A DNA stretch of 64,000 bases from Pseudomonas pharyngis (GCF_021602345.1 NZ_BQID01000013.1:107041-171040), one strand, 5' to 3'. Counted from the stretch's first letter, positions 53,173 through 63,491 are shown. Program-made: numbers and translations. The notes: generated by a model from the letters alone, not told the origin.

Positions 53173-54831
53173 TTACAGAGCCATGTCACGTGCAGCGCTT
53201 TCTTTCGGCGCCGGGGCTTTTTCAGCCGAGGCGTCCGCCGCTGGAGCTGCAACCTGGCCAATCACCGGAGGGGTTGGCAGTTGCAGGATCTTGGCGGTGT
53301 AAGCCCACTCTTCAACCACTTTGGCTGGATCGTTGTTCAGCTGGGTGCCGTAGCTTGGAACGATCTGGTGCAGCTTGGCTTGCCACTCAGGGCTGGCGAC
53401 TTTGTCTTTGAAGACTTTCTGCAGCACGCTCAGCATGATCGGTGCAGCGGTCGATGCGCCTGGGGATGCGCCCAGCAGACCGGCGATGGAGCCGTCTTTG
53501 GAAGCAACGATTTCGGTGCCCAGTTTCAGCACGCCGCCAGCAGCTTCATCACGCTTGATGATTTGCACGCGCTGGCCGGCTTGCCACAGGCGCCAGTCTT
53601 CGGCTTTGGCGTTCGGGAAGTATTCCTTCAGCGCGTTCAGACGGTCTTCATCCGACAGCATCAGTTGACCGGCCAGGTACTCGACCAGCGGGTATTCCTT
53701 GATGCCGACCCGGGTCATAGGCCAGATGTTGTGGGTGGTGGTGCTGGTCAGCAGGTCCAGGTACGAACCTTCTTTCAGGAACTTGGTGCTGAAAGTCGCG
53801 AACGGGCCAAACAGGATGACGCGCTTGCCGTCCAGGACACGGGTGTCCAGGTGCGGAACGGACATCGGAGGCGCGCCAACCGAAGCTTTACCGTAGGCCT
53901 TGGCCAGGTGCTGTTCGGCGATGGCCGGGTTATCGGTCACCAGGAACGAACCGCCGACCGGGAAGCCAGCGTATTCCTTGGCTTCTTCAATACCGGACTT
54001 CTGCAGCAGGTGCAGGGCACCGCCGCCGGCGCCGATGAACACGAACTTGGCGTCGGTTTCAGTCTTGGTGCCGTCTTTCAGATTCTTGTAGCTGACGCGC
54101 CAGGTGCCATCTGCATTCTTGGTGATGTCTTGCACTTCGCTCGACAGCTTCAAGTTGAAGTTAGGCTTAGTCTGCAGGTAACCGGCGAACTGGCGGGTGA
54201 TTTCGCCGAAGTTCATGTCGGTACCCAGCGGGCTCCAGGTGGCCGCGATTTTCTGGTTCGGGTCACGCCCTTCCATCATCAGCGGAACCCACTTCTTGAT
54301 CACAGCCGGGTCTTCGGAGTACTGCATGCCGGCGAACAGCGGGCTCGCTTGCAGGGCTTCATAGCGCTTTTTCAGGAACTTGATGTTGTCATCGCCCCAC
54401 ACGAAGCTCATGTGCGGAGTGGTGTTGATGAACGAACGAGGGTCCTTCAGGACGCCTTGACGAACCTGCCAGGCCCAGAACTGACGGGAGACCTGGAACG
54501 CTTCGTTGATCTCGACGGCTTTCGGGATGGTGACATTGCCCTTGTCGTCTTCCGGGGTGTAGTTCAGCTCGGCGAGCGCCGAGTGACCGGTACCGGCGTT
54601 GTTCCAGCCGTTGGAGCTTTCCAGGGCGACGCCATCGAGGCGCTCGACCATTTCCATCGACCAGGTCGGTTCCAGCTCATTGATCCACACACCCAGGGTG
54701 GTGCTCATGATGCCGCCGCCGATCAGCAGGACGTCGACTTTCTTTGCTTCCTCGGCATTGGCGGAAGACATCCCCATCGCCAAAGCCAGCCCCAGCAAGG
54801 CTGTGTTCACTTTTTTAAACATCCGTTGCAC
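53173..54831 (-). CDS. mqo: Malate:quinone oxidoreductase with N-terminal signal peptide and Ala/Pro-rich tail
   Basis: A 552-residue FAD enzyme that oxidises malate to oxaloacetate and feeds electrons to quinone. The FAD motif [19 protein letters not shown] (about 33-51) and [12 protein letters not shown] are characteristic. Unusually, the protein begins with what looks like a cleavable signal peptide ([22 protein letters not shown], cut before EE). It ends in a low-complexity tail ([17 protein letters not shown]). Classical Mqo is a cytosolic peripheral membrane protein, so the location of this form deserves checking. ATG 54831 or the ATG three codons later could be the start. Confidence 0.9.
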   Translation of the reverse strand: MQRMFKKVNTALLGLALAMGMSSANAEEAKKVDVLLIGGGIMSTTLGVWINELEPTWSMEMVERLDGVALESSNGWNNAGTGHSALAELNYTPEDDKGNVTIPKAVEINEAFQVSRQFWAWQVRQGVLKDPRSFINTTPHMSFVWGDDNIKFLKKRYEALQASPLFAGMQYSEDPAVIKKWVPLMMEGRDPNQKIAATWSPLGTDMNFGEITRQFAGYLQTKPNFNLKLSSEVQDITKNADGTWRVSYKNLKDGTKTETDAKFVFIGAGGGALHLLQKSGIEEAKEYAGFPVGGSFLVTDNPAIAEQHLAKAYGKASVGAPPMSVPHLDTRVLDGKRVILFGPFATFSTKFLKEGSYLDLLTSTTTHNIWPMTRVGIKEYPLVEYLAGQLMLSDEDRLNALKEYFPNAKAEDWRLWQAGQRVQIIKRDEAAGGVLKLGTEIVASKDGSIAGLLGASPGASTAAPIMLSVLQKVFKDKVASPEWQAKLHQIVPSYGTQLNNDPAKVVEEWAYTAKILQLPTPPVIGQVAAPAADASAEKAPAPKESAARDMAL

Positions 54832-55254
54832 CTATGATAAAACGCCTTCCGCCCGCCGCTGTTGTACGTATGAGGTCCCCTCTTTCGCGACACTCAGGCC
54901 AGCGTCGCGGGTTCCGGCACACTTCAATTTTGACGGGTGGGCACACAAGGCCGACAGGCATTGTCGACCTCAGTTATATGTCCCTTCTGAACTGACTTCT
55001 TATCATTATTGGCTTCAGCTACTTGAGCGACAGGGGTTCTGCCTGGCCCGCCGAAAAGCGCACCAGACTGAATTGGGTCAAAACAAGTGGCGCGAAGAAT
55101 ATCACGTCATGGCAAACCCGCGCGTCTGTTCGCGACCGGATAGTTTTCGATTGGTTCCTCAAGCGCTTTCTAACGCCGATGAATTCCTGCTAAGTTGTAC
55201 GACGACTGACAAATGATCCAGTCGTTCCGAAACCTACAACAACAAGGAATACCC
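54832..55254. other. 423-bp intergenic region between mqo and an NTF2-like gene
   Basis: It should contain the divergent promoters of mqo and the gene at 55255. GC drops around 54970-55020. I find no hairpin, repeat or conserved short frame that I can support. Confidence 0.4.
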
Positions 55255-55680
55255 ATGAACAAAACCAGATTGCTGCTCGTTCTCGCCTGCCTCTTCAGTG
55301 GTTACGTCGCCGCCGCCCCGGCGGAACAGGATGTCGCCCAGGCCGTCGATCACCTGACCCAGGCGATGCTGCACAAGGACATCGCCGAACTGAACGCCCT
55401 GACCGCCGACAACCTCACCTACGGCCACTCCAGCGGCAAGATCCAGGACAAGAAAGCCTTCATCGCCGATATCGAAACCGGCAAGAGCGCGTTCAAGACC
55501 CTGGAGATGCAAAACCAGACCATCACCCTGTCCGGAGATACCGCGCTGGTACGCCATCACTTCTCGGCGCAGGCCCTCAAAGGCACCGAAGTCGTGCCGA
55601 CGGAAATCGAGAACTTCCAGATCTGGCAGAAGCAGGCTGGCAAGTGGTTGCTGGTGGGGCGTCAGGCGTACAAGTTCTGA
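55255..55680 (+). CDS. Exported NTF2/DUF4440-like protein
   Basis: A 141-residue protein with signal peptide MNKTRLLLVLACLFSGYVAAA (cut near AP). It then has an NTF2-fold domain (DHLTQAMLHKDIAELNALTADNLTYGHSSGK, ending IWQKQAGKWLLVGRQAYKF), typical of DUF4440/SnoaL-like stress or binding proteins. The ATG at 55255 gives the signal peptide; an in-frame upstream ATG 14 codons earlier is less likely. Substrate unknown. It ends before a perfect hairpin shared with the chemoreceptor gene. Confidence 0.82.
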   Translation: MNKTRLLLVLACLFSGYVAAAPAEQDVAQAVDHLTQAMLHKDIAELNALTADNLTYGHSSGKIQDKKAFIADIETGKSAFKTLEMQNQTITLSGDTALVRHHFSAQALKGTEVVPTEIENFQIWQKQAGKWLLVGRQAYKF

Positions 55681-55687
55681 TGCATGA

Positions 55688-55714
55688 GCTCTGCCGCCAA
55701 TGCGGCGGCAGAGC
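55688..55714. terminator. Hairpin between convergent NTF2-like and chemoreceptor genes
   Basis: An 11-bp perfect stem GCTCTGCCGCC/GGCGGCAGAGC with a five-base loop. It lacks a U-tract, but its position eight bases after one stop and seven before the other supports a shared transcript end. Confidence 0.65.
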
Positions 55715-55720
55715 CTGCTC

Positions 55721-57334
55721 TCACAACCGAAACCGATCCACCGACTGCGCCAGCCGCCCCGCCAGACTCGACAGTTCGTCCGTGGTATTGGCCGTCTGGC
55801 CGATGACCTTGCTGTTGCCCTCCGACATGCCCGCGATCATCTCCACCTGATGGGCAATTTCGTTGCTGGCCTGGCTCTGTTCGCCGATGGTGCGGGTGAT
55901 GTCGTTGACCAGTTGCGTGGTGCTCAGGGTGGCGTCGAGGATTTCGCGGATGGCGCGCTCGACGTCGGCTGTGACCGCCATGCCTTTGTCGACCTGGGCG
56001 ACGCCCGCCTCCATGCTGCTGACGGCCTCGCGGGTGCTGTTCTGGATGCGCGCGACCATCGCGGCGATTTCCTGAGTTGACGCACTGGTGCGCGCAGCCA
56101 GACTGCGCACCTCATCGGCCACCACCGCAAAGCCCCTGCCCTGCTCGCCCGCCCGGGCTGCCTCGATGGCTGCGTTGAGCGCCAGCAGGTTGGTCTGGTC
56201 GGCGATGCTCTTGATCACCTGGATGATGTTGAAAATGCCTTCGGACTCCTGATCGAGGGTGCGGATCACCTGCGCCGATTGCTGGGCGGAACGGGCGATG
56301 TCGTCCATGTCGCTGACCACTTGATGGATCACCTGTCCGCCGTTCTTCGCCAGTGACTCGGCCTGGCTGGCCATGTCCAGTGCACGCTCGGCGTGCCGGG
56401 TGATTTCCTCGATGCTCGCGGTCATCTGGCTCGCGGCGGCGGCCATGGTGCCGGCGGCGGTGCTTTGCTGCTGACTGCTGTCGGCCACCTGATGGCAGCC
56501 GTGGCTCAATTGTTCGCTCATGCCGCTGACGCCGTGGGCGTTGCGTCGCACCACGTCGATCATGTCCCGCAGGTCGCGCTGCATCGTGGCCAGCGTGCGG
56601 ATCAGCGCACTGGCTTCGTCCTTGCCGGACGGTTCGGCGATCGGCTCGCTGAGGTTGCCATGGGCGATGCTTTCGGCGATGCGGCTGGCGGATTTCAGCG
56701 GCCCCATGATGCTCAGGATCACCCACCGGCCCTGGGCCAACAGCAGCAACAGACTGGCGACCAGGACAATGCCGAGGGCGATATTGGCATTGTGGATCGC
56801 CGCCTCGGTGCCTTCGCTGGTGTGCCGGGTATTGGTTTCGATCAGCTCGCTGAGGGCGGCCATCTGTTCTTCGAGCTGGCTGAACGCGGTATTGAAGGTC
56901 CCCAGTTGCTGCTGGGCGCTGTCCGGATTTTCCAGTGCAAGACCGACGATCTGCTCGCCGGCGCTGATGTAGGTGTCGAGGCTTGGCTTGATCTGCTCGA
57001 GCGCGGACTTGATCGTCGGATTGACCGGCAGCTTGAGGTTTTCACCCAGCACTTCGCGAAAATGCGCCGCATGCTCTTCGACCGAACTGCGCATCTCGTC
57101 CGCCGAACTGGTGCTTTTGCCCAGCCCCACCAGCATCGCCGAATACACGTCCGCGCGCAGGGCGTCGTGCATCATGTCGGCTTCCATGTGGTTGCGCAGC
57201 GCGCTCATGCTGACCGCGTTGTCACTGACCGCCGAAGCCATCCGCTGATTGCCGACGTAACTGACCAGGCTCACGATCAGCGCCGTCAGCAGGCTGGTCG
57301 CAATCAGCAACACCAAACGCAGTTTGATCGACAC
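55721..57334 (-). CDS. Methyl-accepting chemotaxis protein
   Basis: A 537-residue transmembrane chemoreceptor. TM1 (about 7-26, [21 protein letters not shown]) and TM2 (about 188-208) flank a periplasmic four-helix ligand domain (about 27-187). A HAMP linker follows ([23 protein letters not shown]). The cytoplasmic signalling hairpin tip reads [32 protein letters not shown], which contacts CheA/CheW. No CheR-docking pentapeptide is visible at the C-terminus. The ligand is unknown, and the gene is not near a che cluster. Confidence 0.93.
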   Translation of the reverse strand: MSIKLRLVLLIATSLLTALIVSLVSYVGNQRMASAVSDNAVSMSALRNHMEADMMHDALRADVYSAMLVGLGKSTSSADEMRSSVEEHAAHFREVLGENLKLPVNPTIKSALEQIKPSLDTYISAGEQIVGLALENPDSAQQQLGTFNTAFSQLEEQMAALSELIETNTRHTSEGTEAAIHNANIALGIVLVASLLLLLAQGRWVILSIMGPLKSASRIAESIAHGNLSEPIAEPSGKDEASALIRTLATMQRDLRDMIDVVRRNAHGVSGMSEQLSHGCHQVADSSQQQSTAAGTMAAAASQMTASIEEITRHAERALDMASQAESLAKNGGQVIHQVVSDMDDIARSAQQSAQVIRTLDQESEGIFNIIQVIKSIADQTNLLALNAAIEAARAGEQGRGFAVVADEVRSLAARTSASTQEIAAMVARIQNSTREAVSSMEAGVAQVDKGMAVTADVERAIREILDATLSTTQLVNDITRTIGEQSQASNEIAHQVEMIAGMSEGNSKVIGQTANTTDELSSLAGRLAQSVDRFRL

Positions 57335-57581
57335 CGTGATTTCCTCCCAGGTCGCGCCACGCGGCGCCTTTCAACGCTTCAGTTAAGCCTATTTCCATGA
57401 ACCCGCTGCGTTAGAGCGTCTCAGCGTGTTTCGTTACATCCAGTAAAAATGCCGCACTGTGCGACGGTTCTCATTCCGCCCCCTACGGCCTGAGCCGACT
57501 TACGGAACTCCCGTGCCCGCCGACACCTCTCACATTATGTGGTACTTCCTTTTCGCTTTACGCTGCTGGAGGAACACCGTC

Positions 57582-57896
57582 ATGCGTCGTTTACTACTGG
57601 TTTCGTCTCTTATGCTGTGCCTGCCTTTCGGTTCGGCTTTCGCCCGCGTGGATGCGGGGGATGTCGCCACTTCGGCCGGCGTTTCCGCCTCGCTGTATTC
57701 CACGTTCAAGGATCACAAAATGGTGATTCCGGCCCGTGACGACTTGTCGGCATTCGTCGCCAGCGGTGGAACGATCCGTGGCGTGTACCTCGAATCGGTA
57801 CTGCAGCAGGTGCGTCAGGACAATCCTGGCCTGAACGCCAGCGATGAAGAGCTGGCCAATGCCATCCTGGTTCAGTACGAAGGTCTGTCGCAGTAA
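57582..57896 (+). CDS. DUF2388 family exported small protein
   Basis: A 104-residue protein. Signal peptide MRRLLLVSSLMLCLPFGSAFA is followed by the DUF2388 core (STFKDHKMVIPARDDLSAFVASGGTIRGVYLESVLQQVR). The family is largely restricted to Pseudomonas and has no known function. GGAGGA lies upstream of the ATG at 57582, favouring it over the longer open frame. It is divergent from the chemoreceptor gene with about 250 bp between. Confidence 0.82.
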   Translation: MRRLLLVSSLMLCLPFGSAFARVDAGDVATSAGVSASLYSTFKDHKMVIPARDDLSAFVASGGTIRGVYLESVLQQVRQDNPGLNASDEELANAILVQYEGLSQ

Positions 57897-58013
57897 CCAC
57901 GGCACGTTCGATGATGATGGTGGCTGACGGACTTGCCACCGTTACGCCCTGCCGATGGACGGCTGGCGAACGACCATGGGCAAAACCGTCGAACGGCCTC
58001 TATGATGGAGGCC

Positions 58014-58418
58014 ATGACGATTTCCGCCTCACTCCGCTCCCCTTGCCCGCCGGGTCTGTGCATCTGCGGGCGTGATCCGCTGCTGGATACGCCCGGCGCG
58101 GATGTGCGCATCCTGTTGCTGACCCGCGAGGAAGAAAAGCGTCTGATCGAGCGACTGGAAAACCTCAAAGACCTCGCCGACCTCCAGCGGCTGCAAGGCA
58201 AGATGTTCGATCAGCTAGGCATTCGGGTGCTGATCGCGCCAAAGTTCGGTGAAGTGCGGACTGTGCGAGGCGGCATCGAAATCGAGGTCGAAGAGCTTCC
58301 AGGGCTCTGCCGCAAAACCCGAAAAACCATCCCGGCCGCCATCCGCCGTGGCCTGGAAAACAATCCGCAAGTCGCCTTCGATCTGCTCAACGCCCACGAC
58401 TTGCTGCGCGACACCTGA
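58014..58418 (+). CDS. Hypothetical protein, about 134 residues
   Basis: I do not recognise a family. The start is uncertain: ATG at 58002, 58005 or 58014 are all in frame, and GGAGG at 58007-58011 lies among them. The N-terminal part has a Cys-rich patch (SPCPPGLCICGRDPLL), which could bind a metal. The rest is a charged helix (REEEKRLIERLENLKDLADLQRLQGKMF) and a beta-rich part (RTVRGGIEIEVEELPGLCRKTRK). It converges on ligD with zero spacing between the stops. Confidence 0.6.
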   Translation: MTISASLRSPCPPGLCICGRDPLLDTPGADVRILLLTREEEKRLIERLENLKDLADLQRLQGKMFDQLGIRVLIAPKFGEVRTVRGGIEIEVEELPGLCRKTRKTIPAAIRRGLENNPQVAFDLLNAHDLLRDT

Positions 58419-60965
58419 TCATTTCTTTATGCCCACCCGCTTGCGCATCTCGGCCGTGATGCTCTGCCGGGTTTTCTTCAAATCCGCCCAAGGCTCATCG
58501 CCCACGTCCGCCAGCCGTTCGTGAACGTTGTGCACGGTCCATTGATCGGCACCTTTGATCTCGCCGACCTCCTCCCGAAACAGCGGCACCGACACCGGCA
58601 ACCCTTCACGGGTACGCGCCGCGTAGGCGCAAATGGTGGTGGCGCCCAAGCCGTTGCGCAGGTAATCGATGAAGATCCGCCCTACGCGATTTTTCGGCCC
58701 GGACACCGCAGAAAAACGCTCCGGCAACAATTTCGCCATGTGCGTGACGATGGCGTGGCTGAAATCCTTGACCTCGTCCCAGCCATGCTTGCGGGTCAGC
58801 GGCACCACCAGATGAATGCCCTTGCCGCCGCTGGTCTTGAGAAACGCCTTGAGGCCCAGCTCATCCAGCACGGTCAAGGTCAGTGCTGTGGCTTCGACCA
58901 TGCTTTTCCACGGCAGCGCCGGGTCCGGGTCGAGGTCGAGGACAAAGCGGTCGGGCTTGTCCAGATCGGTGGTGGTAGCGTTCCAGGTGTGCAGCTCGAC
59001 CGTGCTCATCTGCACCGCGCCGATCAAGGCTTCGGCGTTGTTGATCAGCATCACCGGCTGGCCGGTCAGTTCCTTGTCGAGCGTGCGGATGCCGGGGATC
59101 GCCAGGTTCTCGGCGTTTTTCTGGAAGAACAGCTCACCGGCGATACCGTCCGGGGCGCGCACCAGCGCTACCGGGCGGTCCTTGAGCTGCGGCAGAATCC
59201 ATTCGGCGACGCTGGCGTAATACTCGGCCAGCTGCATTTTGGTGGTGCCACTAATGGGATCGATCACCCGGTCGGGATGAGTGATCCGCACCTTGCCGTC
59301 GGCCAGGCCGGATTGCGACGGCGAGGTAGATTCAGTCTTTGAAGTCTTCATGGGCTTGGCGCGCTCCTCGGTGATGTCCTTGGCCGGTTTGTCGTCGCGC
59401 AAGCCATGAAAAACGGCGTGACGCACTGAGCCGTCCTGGGTCATTTCGGCGAAGGCCACTTCCGCCAGCAGACTCGGCTTGAGCCAGTGCACACCCTTGG
59501 CTTCGAACCCTGTGGGCGGGTTGGCCACTGCCGGTTTTTTCACTCGCAACGGTTTCAACTGCGCGAGGATGCTCTTGAGAGTGGTTTCATTGAATCCGGT
59601 GCCGACCTTTCCGGCGTAACGCAACTCGCCGCTGTCGCGATCATGCAGCCCCAGCAGCAACGCGCCGAATGAACTGCGCGCGCCTTTCGGATCGGTATAG
59701 CCGACGATCACGAATTCCTGGCGATGCTTGCACTTGAGCTTGATCCAGTCGCTACTGCGGCGCGACACGTAAGACGAGCCGAGGCGTTTACCGATCAGGC
59801 CTTCCATGCGCATCTGGCAGGCGCTGTTGAGCAACGCCTGCGGGGTTTCGTCGAACGCTTCGGAAAAACGCAGCAGCGGGTCTTGATGGTTTTTCAGAAC
59901 AGTGGCCAGCGCTGCGCGCCGTTCCTCCACCGGCACCTCGCGCAGGTCGACACCGTTCAGATACGGCAGATCAAACAGGTAATAGACGATTTTTTCGCTG
60001 CGTCCCGAATCGAACGCGTTTTGCAGGGCCTGAAAGTCCGGCACGCCGTCCGCGTCGGCGACTACCATCTCACCATCCAGCCACGCCGACTCCAGGCCCA
60101 GCGCCGCCAGGGCTTGCGCCTGTTTCGGCAATTTGTGCGTCCAGTCATGGCCATTGCGGGTGAACAACTGCACCTGGTCCTGATCGATACGCGCCATGAT
60201 TCGATAGCCGTCGAACTTGATTTCGTATTGCCAATCCCCTTCCGGCGCGCTCTCCACCAGAGTCGCCAGTTGAGGTTTCAACTGCGCCGGGATACTCGCC
60301 TTGTGGGCGCCAGTGAGTTTGCCCGAAGCTGGCTTGCGCGGTGCTTTCGCCGGGCCTTTCAGTGGTTTGACCTGCTTCGCACTGAGCCGGGGTTTGTCGA
60401 CGATCGTGCGCTCGCTGAGCACACTGTCGGGCTCGGCGACCAGCACGTCGTAATCGCTTTGCGGGCGTGCGGCGCTGTCCTGATGCTTGATCAGAAACCA
60501 CTGCTCTTTCTTGCCCGGCATGTGGGTGCGCACCAGGTTCCAAACCCCGGCGAGCTTCTCGCCGCGCAGTTCGAATTTGAGCTTGCCCTTGGCGTAGGCT
60601 TTCTCCGGTTCTTCCAGCGGAATCCACACGCCGCGATCCCAGACGATCACATCGCCGGCACCGTAATGCCCTTCGGGAATGCTGCCCTCGAACGTCGCAT
60701 AGTCCAGCGGGTGATCCTCGACGTGCACCGCCAGCCGCTTGACCTTGGGATCCAGCGACGGGCCTTTTGGCACCGCCCAGCTCTTGAGCGCACCGTCGAG
60801 TTCCAGGCGAAAGTCATAATGCAGGTGCGAGGCGTCATGCTTCTGGATGCAAAATTGCAAAGCCTGCTCACCGCCGAGCTTCTTGCCCCGTCGGTGGTCG
60901 GCTGCCGGTTCCGAGGTCGCCGAGAAGTCACGCATCCGGTTGTAGTCGTCGAGATTCCTGCTCAT
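58419..60965 (-). CDS. ligD: DNA ligase D (LigD), NHEJ
   Basis: An 848-residue three-domain NHEJ protein in the Pseudomonas order. First comes an N-terminal 3'-phosphoesterase (about 35-180, with HDASHLHYDFRLEL), then an ATP-dependent ligase (about 225-530, adenylated lysine K250 in YEIKFDGYR), then a C-terminal primase/polymerase (about 560-840, with the catalytic LDLDPDP). The start MSRNLDDYNRMRDF is preferred to an ATG seven codons upstream. No ku gene lies in the window. The methyltransferase gene ends 17 bp upstream. Confidence 0.95.
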   Translation of the reverse strand: MSRNLDDYNRMRDFSATSEPAADHRRGKKLGGEQALQFCIQKHDASHLHYDFRLELDGALKSWAVPKGPSLDPKVKRLAVHVEDHPLDYATFEGSIPEGHYGAGDVIVWDRGVWIPLEEPEKAYAKGKLKFELRGEKLAGVWNLVRTHMPGKKEQWFLIKHQDSAARPQSDYDVLVAEPDSVLSERTIVDKPRLSAKQVKPLKGPAKAPRKPASGKLTGAHKASIPAQLKPQLATLVESAPEGDWQYEIKFDGYRIMARIDQDQVQLFTRNGHDWTHKLPKQAQALAALGLESAWLDGEMVVADADGVPDFQALQNAFDSGRSEKIVYYLFDLPYLNGVDLREVPVEERRAALATVLKNHQDPLLRFSEAFDETPQALLNSACQMRMEGLIGKRLGSSYVSRRSSDWIKLKCKHRQEFVIVGYTDPKGARSSFGALLLGLHDRDSGELRYAGKVGTGFNETTLKSILAQLKPLRVKKPAVANPPTGFEAKGVHWLKPSLLAEVAFAEMTQDGSVRHAVFHGLRDDKPAKDITEERAKPMKTSKTESTSPSQSGLADGKVRITHPDRVIDPISGTTKMQLAEYYASVAEWILPQLKDRPVALVRAPDGIAGELFFQKNAENLAIPGIRTLDKELTGQPVMLINNAEALIGAVQMSTVELHTWNATTTDLDKPDRFVLDLDPDPALPWKSMVEATALTLTVLDELGLKAFLKTSGGKGIHLVVPLTRKHGWDEVKDFSHAIVTHMAKLLPERFSAVSGPKNRVGRIFIDYLRNGLGATTICAYAARTREGLPVSVPLFREEVGEIKGADQWTVHNVHERLADVGDEPWADLKKTRQSITAEMRKRVGIKK

Positions 60966-60982
60966 CCTGCACCTGCCTTGTT

Positions 60983-61936
60983 TCAACCTGTTCGAGTCAC
61001 CGTCAGCGCGACCACGGCAATCCGGTCGACGCGCTGATAGCCGGGATTCAGCAACTCTTCGCCGAACACATCGGGATCGAGTTCGCGGTAGGTCCAGCCG
61101 AACCGTTTTTCATCCAGCCGTGGCAATACCGTGTCGAGGAAAGGATCGCGGCCATCGACCATCGCCACGCCGGTGTACAGCAGCAGCGAACCACCGGGGG
61201 TCAGGTGATTGAGCGCCTGTTCGACGATGCGCAACGACAGCCCCGCCCCCAGCGTCCCACCGCCATGGCGGTAAGCTCGTCCGGCCGGATCGGCCATGTA
61301 CGGCGGGTTGGCGACGATCAGGTCGAATTCACCGTCCACGCCTTGCAATACATCACTGGCGCGCACCTCGACGTTGGCCACTTCGGCCAGCGCCGCGTTG
61401 ATCGTGGTCAGGCGCAGCGCAGCGGGGTTGATATCCACCGCCAGCACTTGCGCTTCGCGCCGGGCACGGCCAATCAGGATCGCGCCGACTCCGGCGCCAC
61501 AACCGATGTCCACCGCCCGGTGAATAGGCGCAAAGTTCTGCTGCAAATGGCTGTGGATCAGTTGGGCAAAGCGATAGGTGTCCGGGCCGAAGAACACCGA
61601 ATCGGCGGCATCGGTGGGAAACCCCGAATGCACGAACAGCAAGTCATCCAGGCTCGACCAGCGCACCCGGCTCTTCAAGCGCCCGTCGAATGCGTCAATC
61701 ACCTGAGCGTCCTGCAATTGTCGCTGTTCATCGGCAGACAGCAGGCCCGGTTCGAACGGGCGCGACCATCCGAACACATCCCGCAGGCAATCGGCGGCCT
61801 GCCCTTCGTCGCGCTGATTGACCCGTTGATGGGTCAGCGGCGTCGGGGTGATGAAACGATAGCCGTCGGCCTGCAGGCGCCTCCCCAGTTGCAGCAGCAC
61901 CAGATCGTTGGCAGACAGTTGTTCTTCCTGATTCAT
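60983..61936 (-). CDS. Class I SAM-dependent methyltransferase (MTS/PrmC-like)
   Basis: A 317-residue methyltransferase. The SAM-binding motif VDIGCGAGVGAILIG (about 164-178) and the catalytic NPPY loop (FDLIVANPPYMADP, about 227-240) place it with N6-adenine, glutamine or 16S rRNA guanine-N2-type enzymes. The N-terminal 130 residues form an extra helical domain. The diiron-enzyme gene lies 11 bp upstream on the same strand, so they are probably an operon. The substrate is unknown. Confidence 0.87.
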   Translation of the reverse strand: MNQEEQLSANDLVLLQLGRRLQADGYRFITPTPLTHQRVNQRDEGQAADCLRDVFGWSRPFEPGLLSADEQRQLQDAQVIDAFDGRLKSRVRWSSLDDLLFVHSGFPTDAADSVFFGPDTYRFAQLIHSHLQQNFAPIHRAVDIGCGAGVGAILIGRARREAQVLAVDINPAALRLTTINAALAEVANVEVRASDVLQGVDGEFDLIVANPPYMADPAGRAYRHGGGTLGAGLSLRIVEQALNHLTPGGSLLLYTGVAMVDGRDPFLDTVLPRLDEKRFGWTYRELDPDVFGEELLNPGYQRVDRIAVVALTVTRTG

Positions 61937-61947
61937 TGATGATTTCC

Positions 61948-63324
61948 TTAACGCAGGCCAGATTTGAGTTGGATGAAATGGCGAGTGGCAAGCAGCCCGG
62001 CCGGATGCGCGTGCCGGGCCGGTGCGAGCCAGGGGATCAACGTTGCGATTTGGCTGTGAACGTCCTGCCCTTGCAGTGCCGCATTCAGGCGCTGCACATC
62101 GGGGTCCTGTTCGGGCACCTCGATCGGCGCAGGGACTGAGGGGCGGCGGCGGAATGCGACGGCTTTGTCCGCAGAAATCCAGTCACCGGCTATCCAGTCG
62201 TGCACCAGTTGTTTTTCATAGGCGCTGAACACGCCGAACATCGCCGCGCCATCGCCATCGATCAATTGCCAGAAGCGGCTGCCCTGTGGATCTTGGTGGC
62301 GCTTGATCCAGCCCTTGTCCTGCATGGCCTGCAGGAACCCGGACAGCTGCTGCGGATCGGCCAGCCACTGATTGACGGTCTTGCCTTCGAAGCGGCAATA
62401 GTCGGAGTGCATGTGTTGAGCGAACGGACACTTGCGTTCAAGCATCGCTAACAGTTCGCGCTCCAGCTCGAACCCCTCGATGATTGCGCGGCTGCCCTGT
62501 CCCAGGTCATTGAGCCGATAGCCCAGCGATACCCGGCGCAGGAAATCGCGGCGATCAGCCTCCAGAGGCAGCAGATCCAGAACGGCCTGCACGGCTTTTT
62601 GCGCATGGCCGGTGCTGGCGTTGTCGATGGTCACGTGCAGGGTGAAATAGTACGGATCGATCCCCAGTTCACTGAGCTCGTAACTGCTGATCAACAGGTG
62701 CAAGGGCAGTTGTTCGTAGCCAAGGTTGTAACCGATCACCTCCGGCAAAAAATCCATGCCGCCGGCACCCAGGGCCAATTGCAGCGCGCCTTGCAGATAG
62801 CGTTCGTCGGGCAGGGGACTGCCCGGCTCGAGGCCCTGTTCGGCGAGCAGCTGGCGGTAGATCACGACGTGGTTCTGGGCCGGATTGCCCTCGCCCAGTT
62901 CTTCCAGATAAGTGCTGATCAGGCTGCTGAAGCGCGGATCGCGCCACTGTCCGAGCAAGCCGTAGAGCCAGGCGCCATCGACCAGTTTGGTCGGCGCCAC
63001 CGCTTGCAGGAAATACAGCGCATGAGCCTTGCAACTGAAGAACTGCCGCGCGCCTCCAGCCTTGCGTTGTTGCAGGTAGTCGGCGTATTGCCGGGCGACA
63101 TCGGCACAGTGCTCGGCCACCCAGGCATGCCACTGCGCGGGGTCCGATGGCAGCTCATCCTCCAACTGCGCGGCTTGCAGCAGTTGATCTTCCAGAAAGG
63201 CACGCGCCAGCGGCTGCGGATGTTCCTCGGATAAAAGTGCTTCATGGATACGCCGCAACTCAGTCAGAGAGTCGAGCGGACGCGATGGGGCGGGGCCAGC
63301 TTGCAGGTGAGTCAGGACAGTCAT
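61948..63324 (-). CDS. Iron-containing redox enzyme (haem-oxygenase-like diiron oxidase family)
   Basis: A 458-residue protein. Its central part shows the haem-oxygenase-like diiron oxidase ligand pattern: glutamates near E141-E145 with H152 (YLEELGEGNPAQNH), E204 (LGYEQLP), and H230, D234 and H240 (YFTLHVTIDNASTGH). The family holds oxidative enzymes such as SznF- and UndA-like oxygenases, but most members, including this one, have no known substrate. The C-terminal 150 residues (from about 300) form an additional helical domain. It is 11 bp upstream of the methyltransferase gene. Confidence 0.8.
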   Translation of the reverse strand: MTVLTHLQAGPAPSRPLDSLTELRRIHEALLSEEHPQPLARAFLEDQLLQAAQLEDELPSDPAQWHAWVAEHCADVARQYADYLQQRKAGGARQFFSCKAHALYFLQAVAPTKLVDGAWLYGLLGQWRDPRFSSLISTYLEELGEGNPAQNHVVIYRQLLAEQGLEPGSPLPDERYLQGALQLALGAGGMDFLPEVIGYNLGYEQLPLHLLISSYELSELGIDPYYFTLHVTIDNASTGHAQKAVQAVLDLLPLEADRRDFLRRVSLGYRLNDLGQGSRAIIEGFELERELLAMLERKCPFAQHMHSDYCRFEGKTVNQWLADPQQLSGFLQAMQDKGWIKRHQDPQGSRFWQLIDGDGAAMFGVFSAYEKQLVHDWIAGDWISADKAVAFRRRPSVPAPIEVPEQDPDVQRLNAALQGQDVHSQIATLIPWLAPARHAHPAGLLATRHFIQLKSGLR

Positions 63325-63491
63325 GGCAATATTCTCGATCGATTGGCAGGACGCTCAGTCACTCGCCTCTAATGAAGCAGAGAGGCTTGGCGCGTCAAAA
63401 ATTCAATCGGCTTGAAAATTGCCCTGACGGACGGAGCCTTCGGCTCGCTCCTTGCTTGAACGGAACGGTCGAAGGCTTTGAGAGGAGAGGG

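Noticed and set aside
53281-54837. Open frame of ~518 codons on the plus strand opposite mqo
   Set aside because: No recognisable domains; the codon pattern mirrors the mqo frame, which has clear FAD motifs.
54599-55216. Plus-strand ORF spanning the mqo 5' end and the 423-bp gap
   Set aside because: Most of it is antisense to mqo, and the remainder is Cys/Arg-rich with no start signal or domain.
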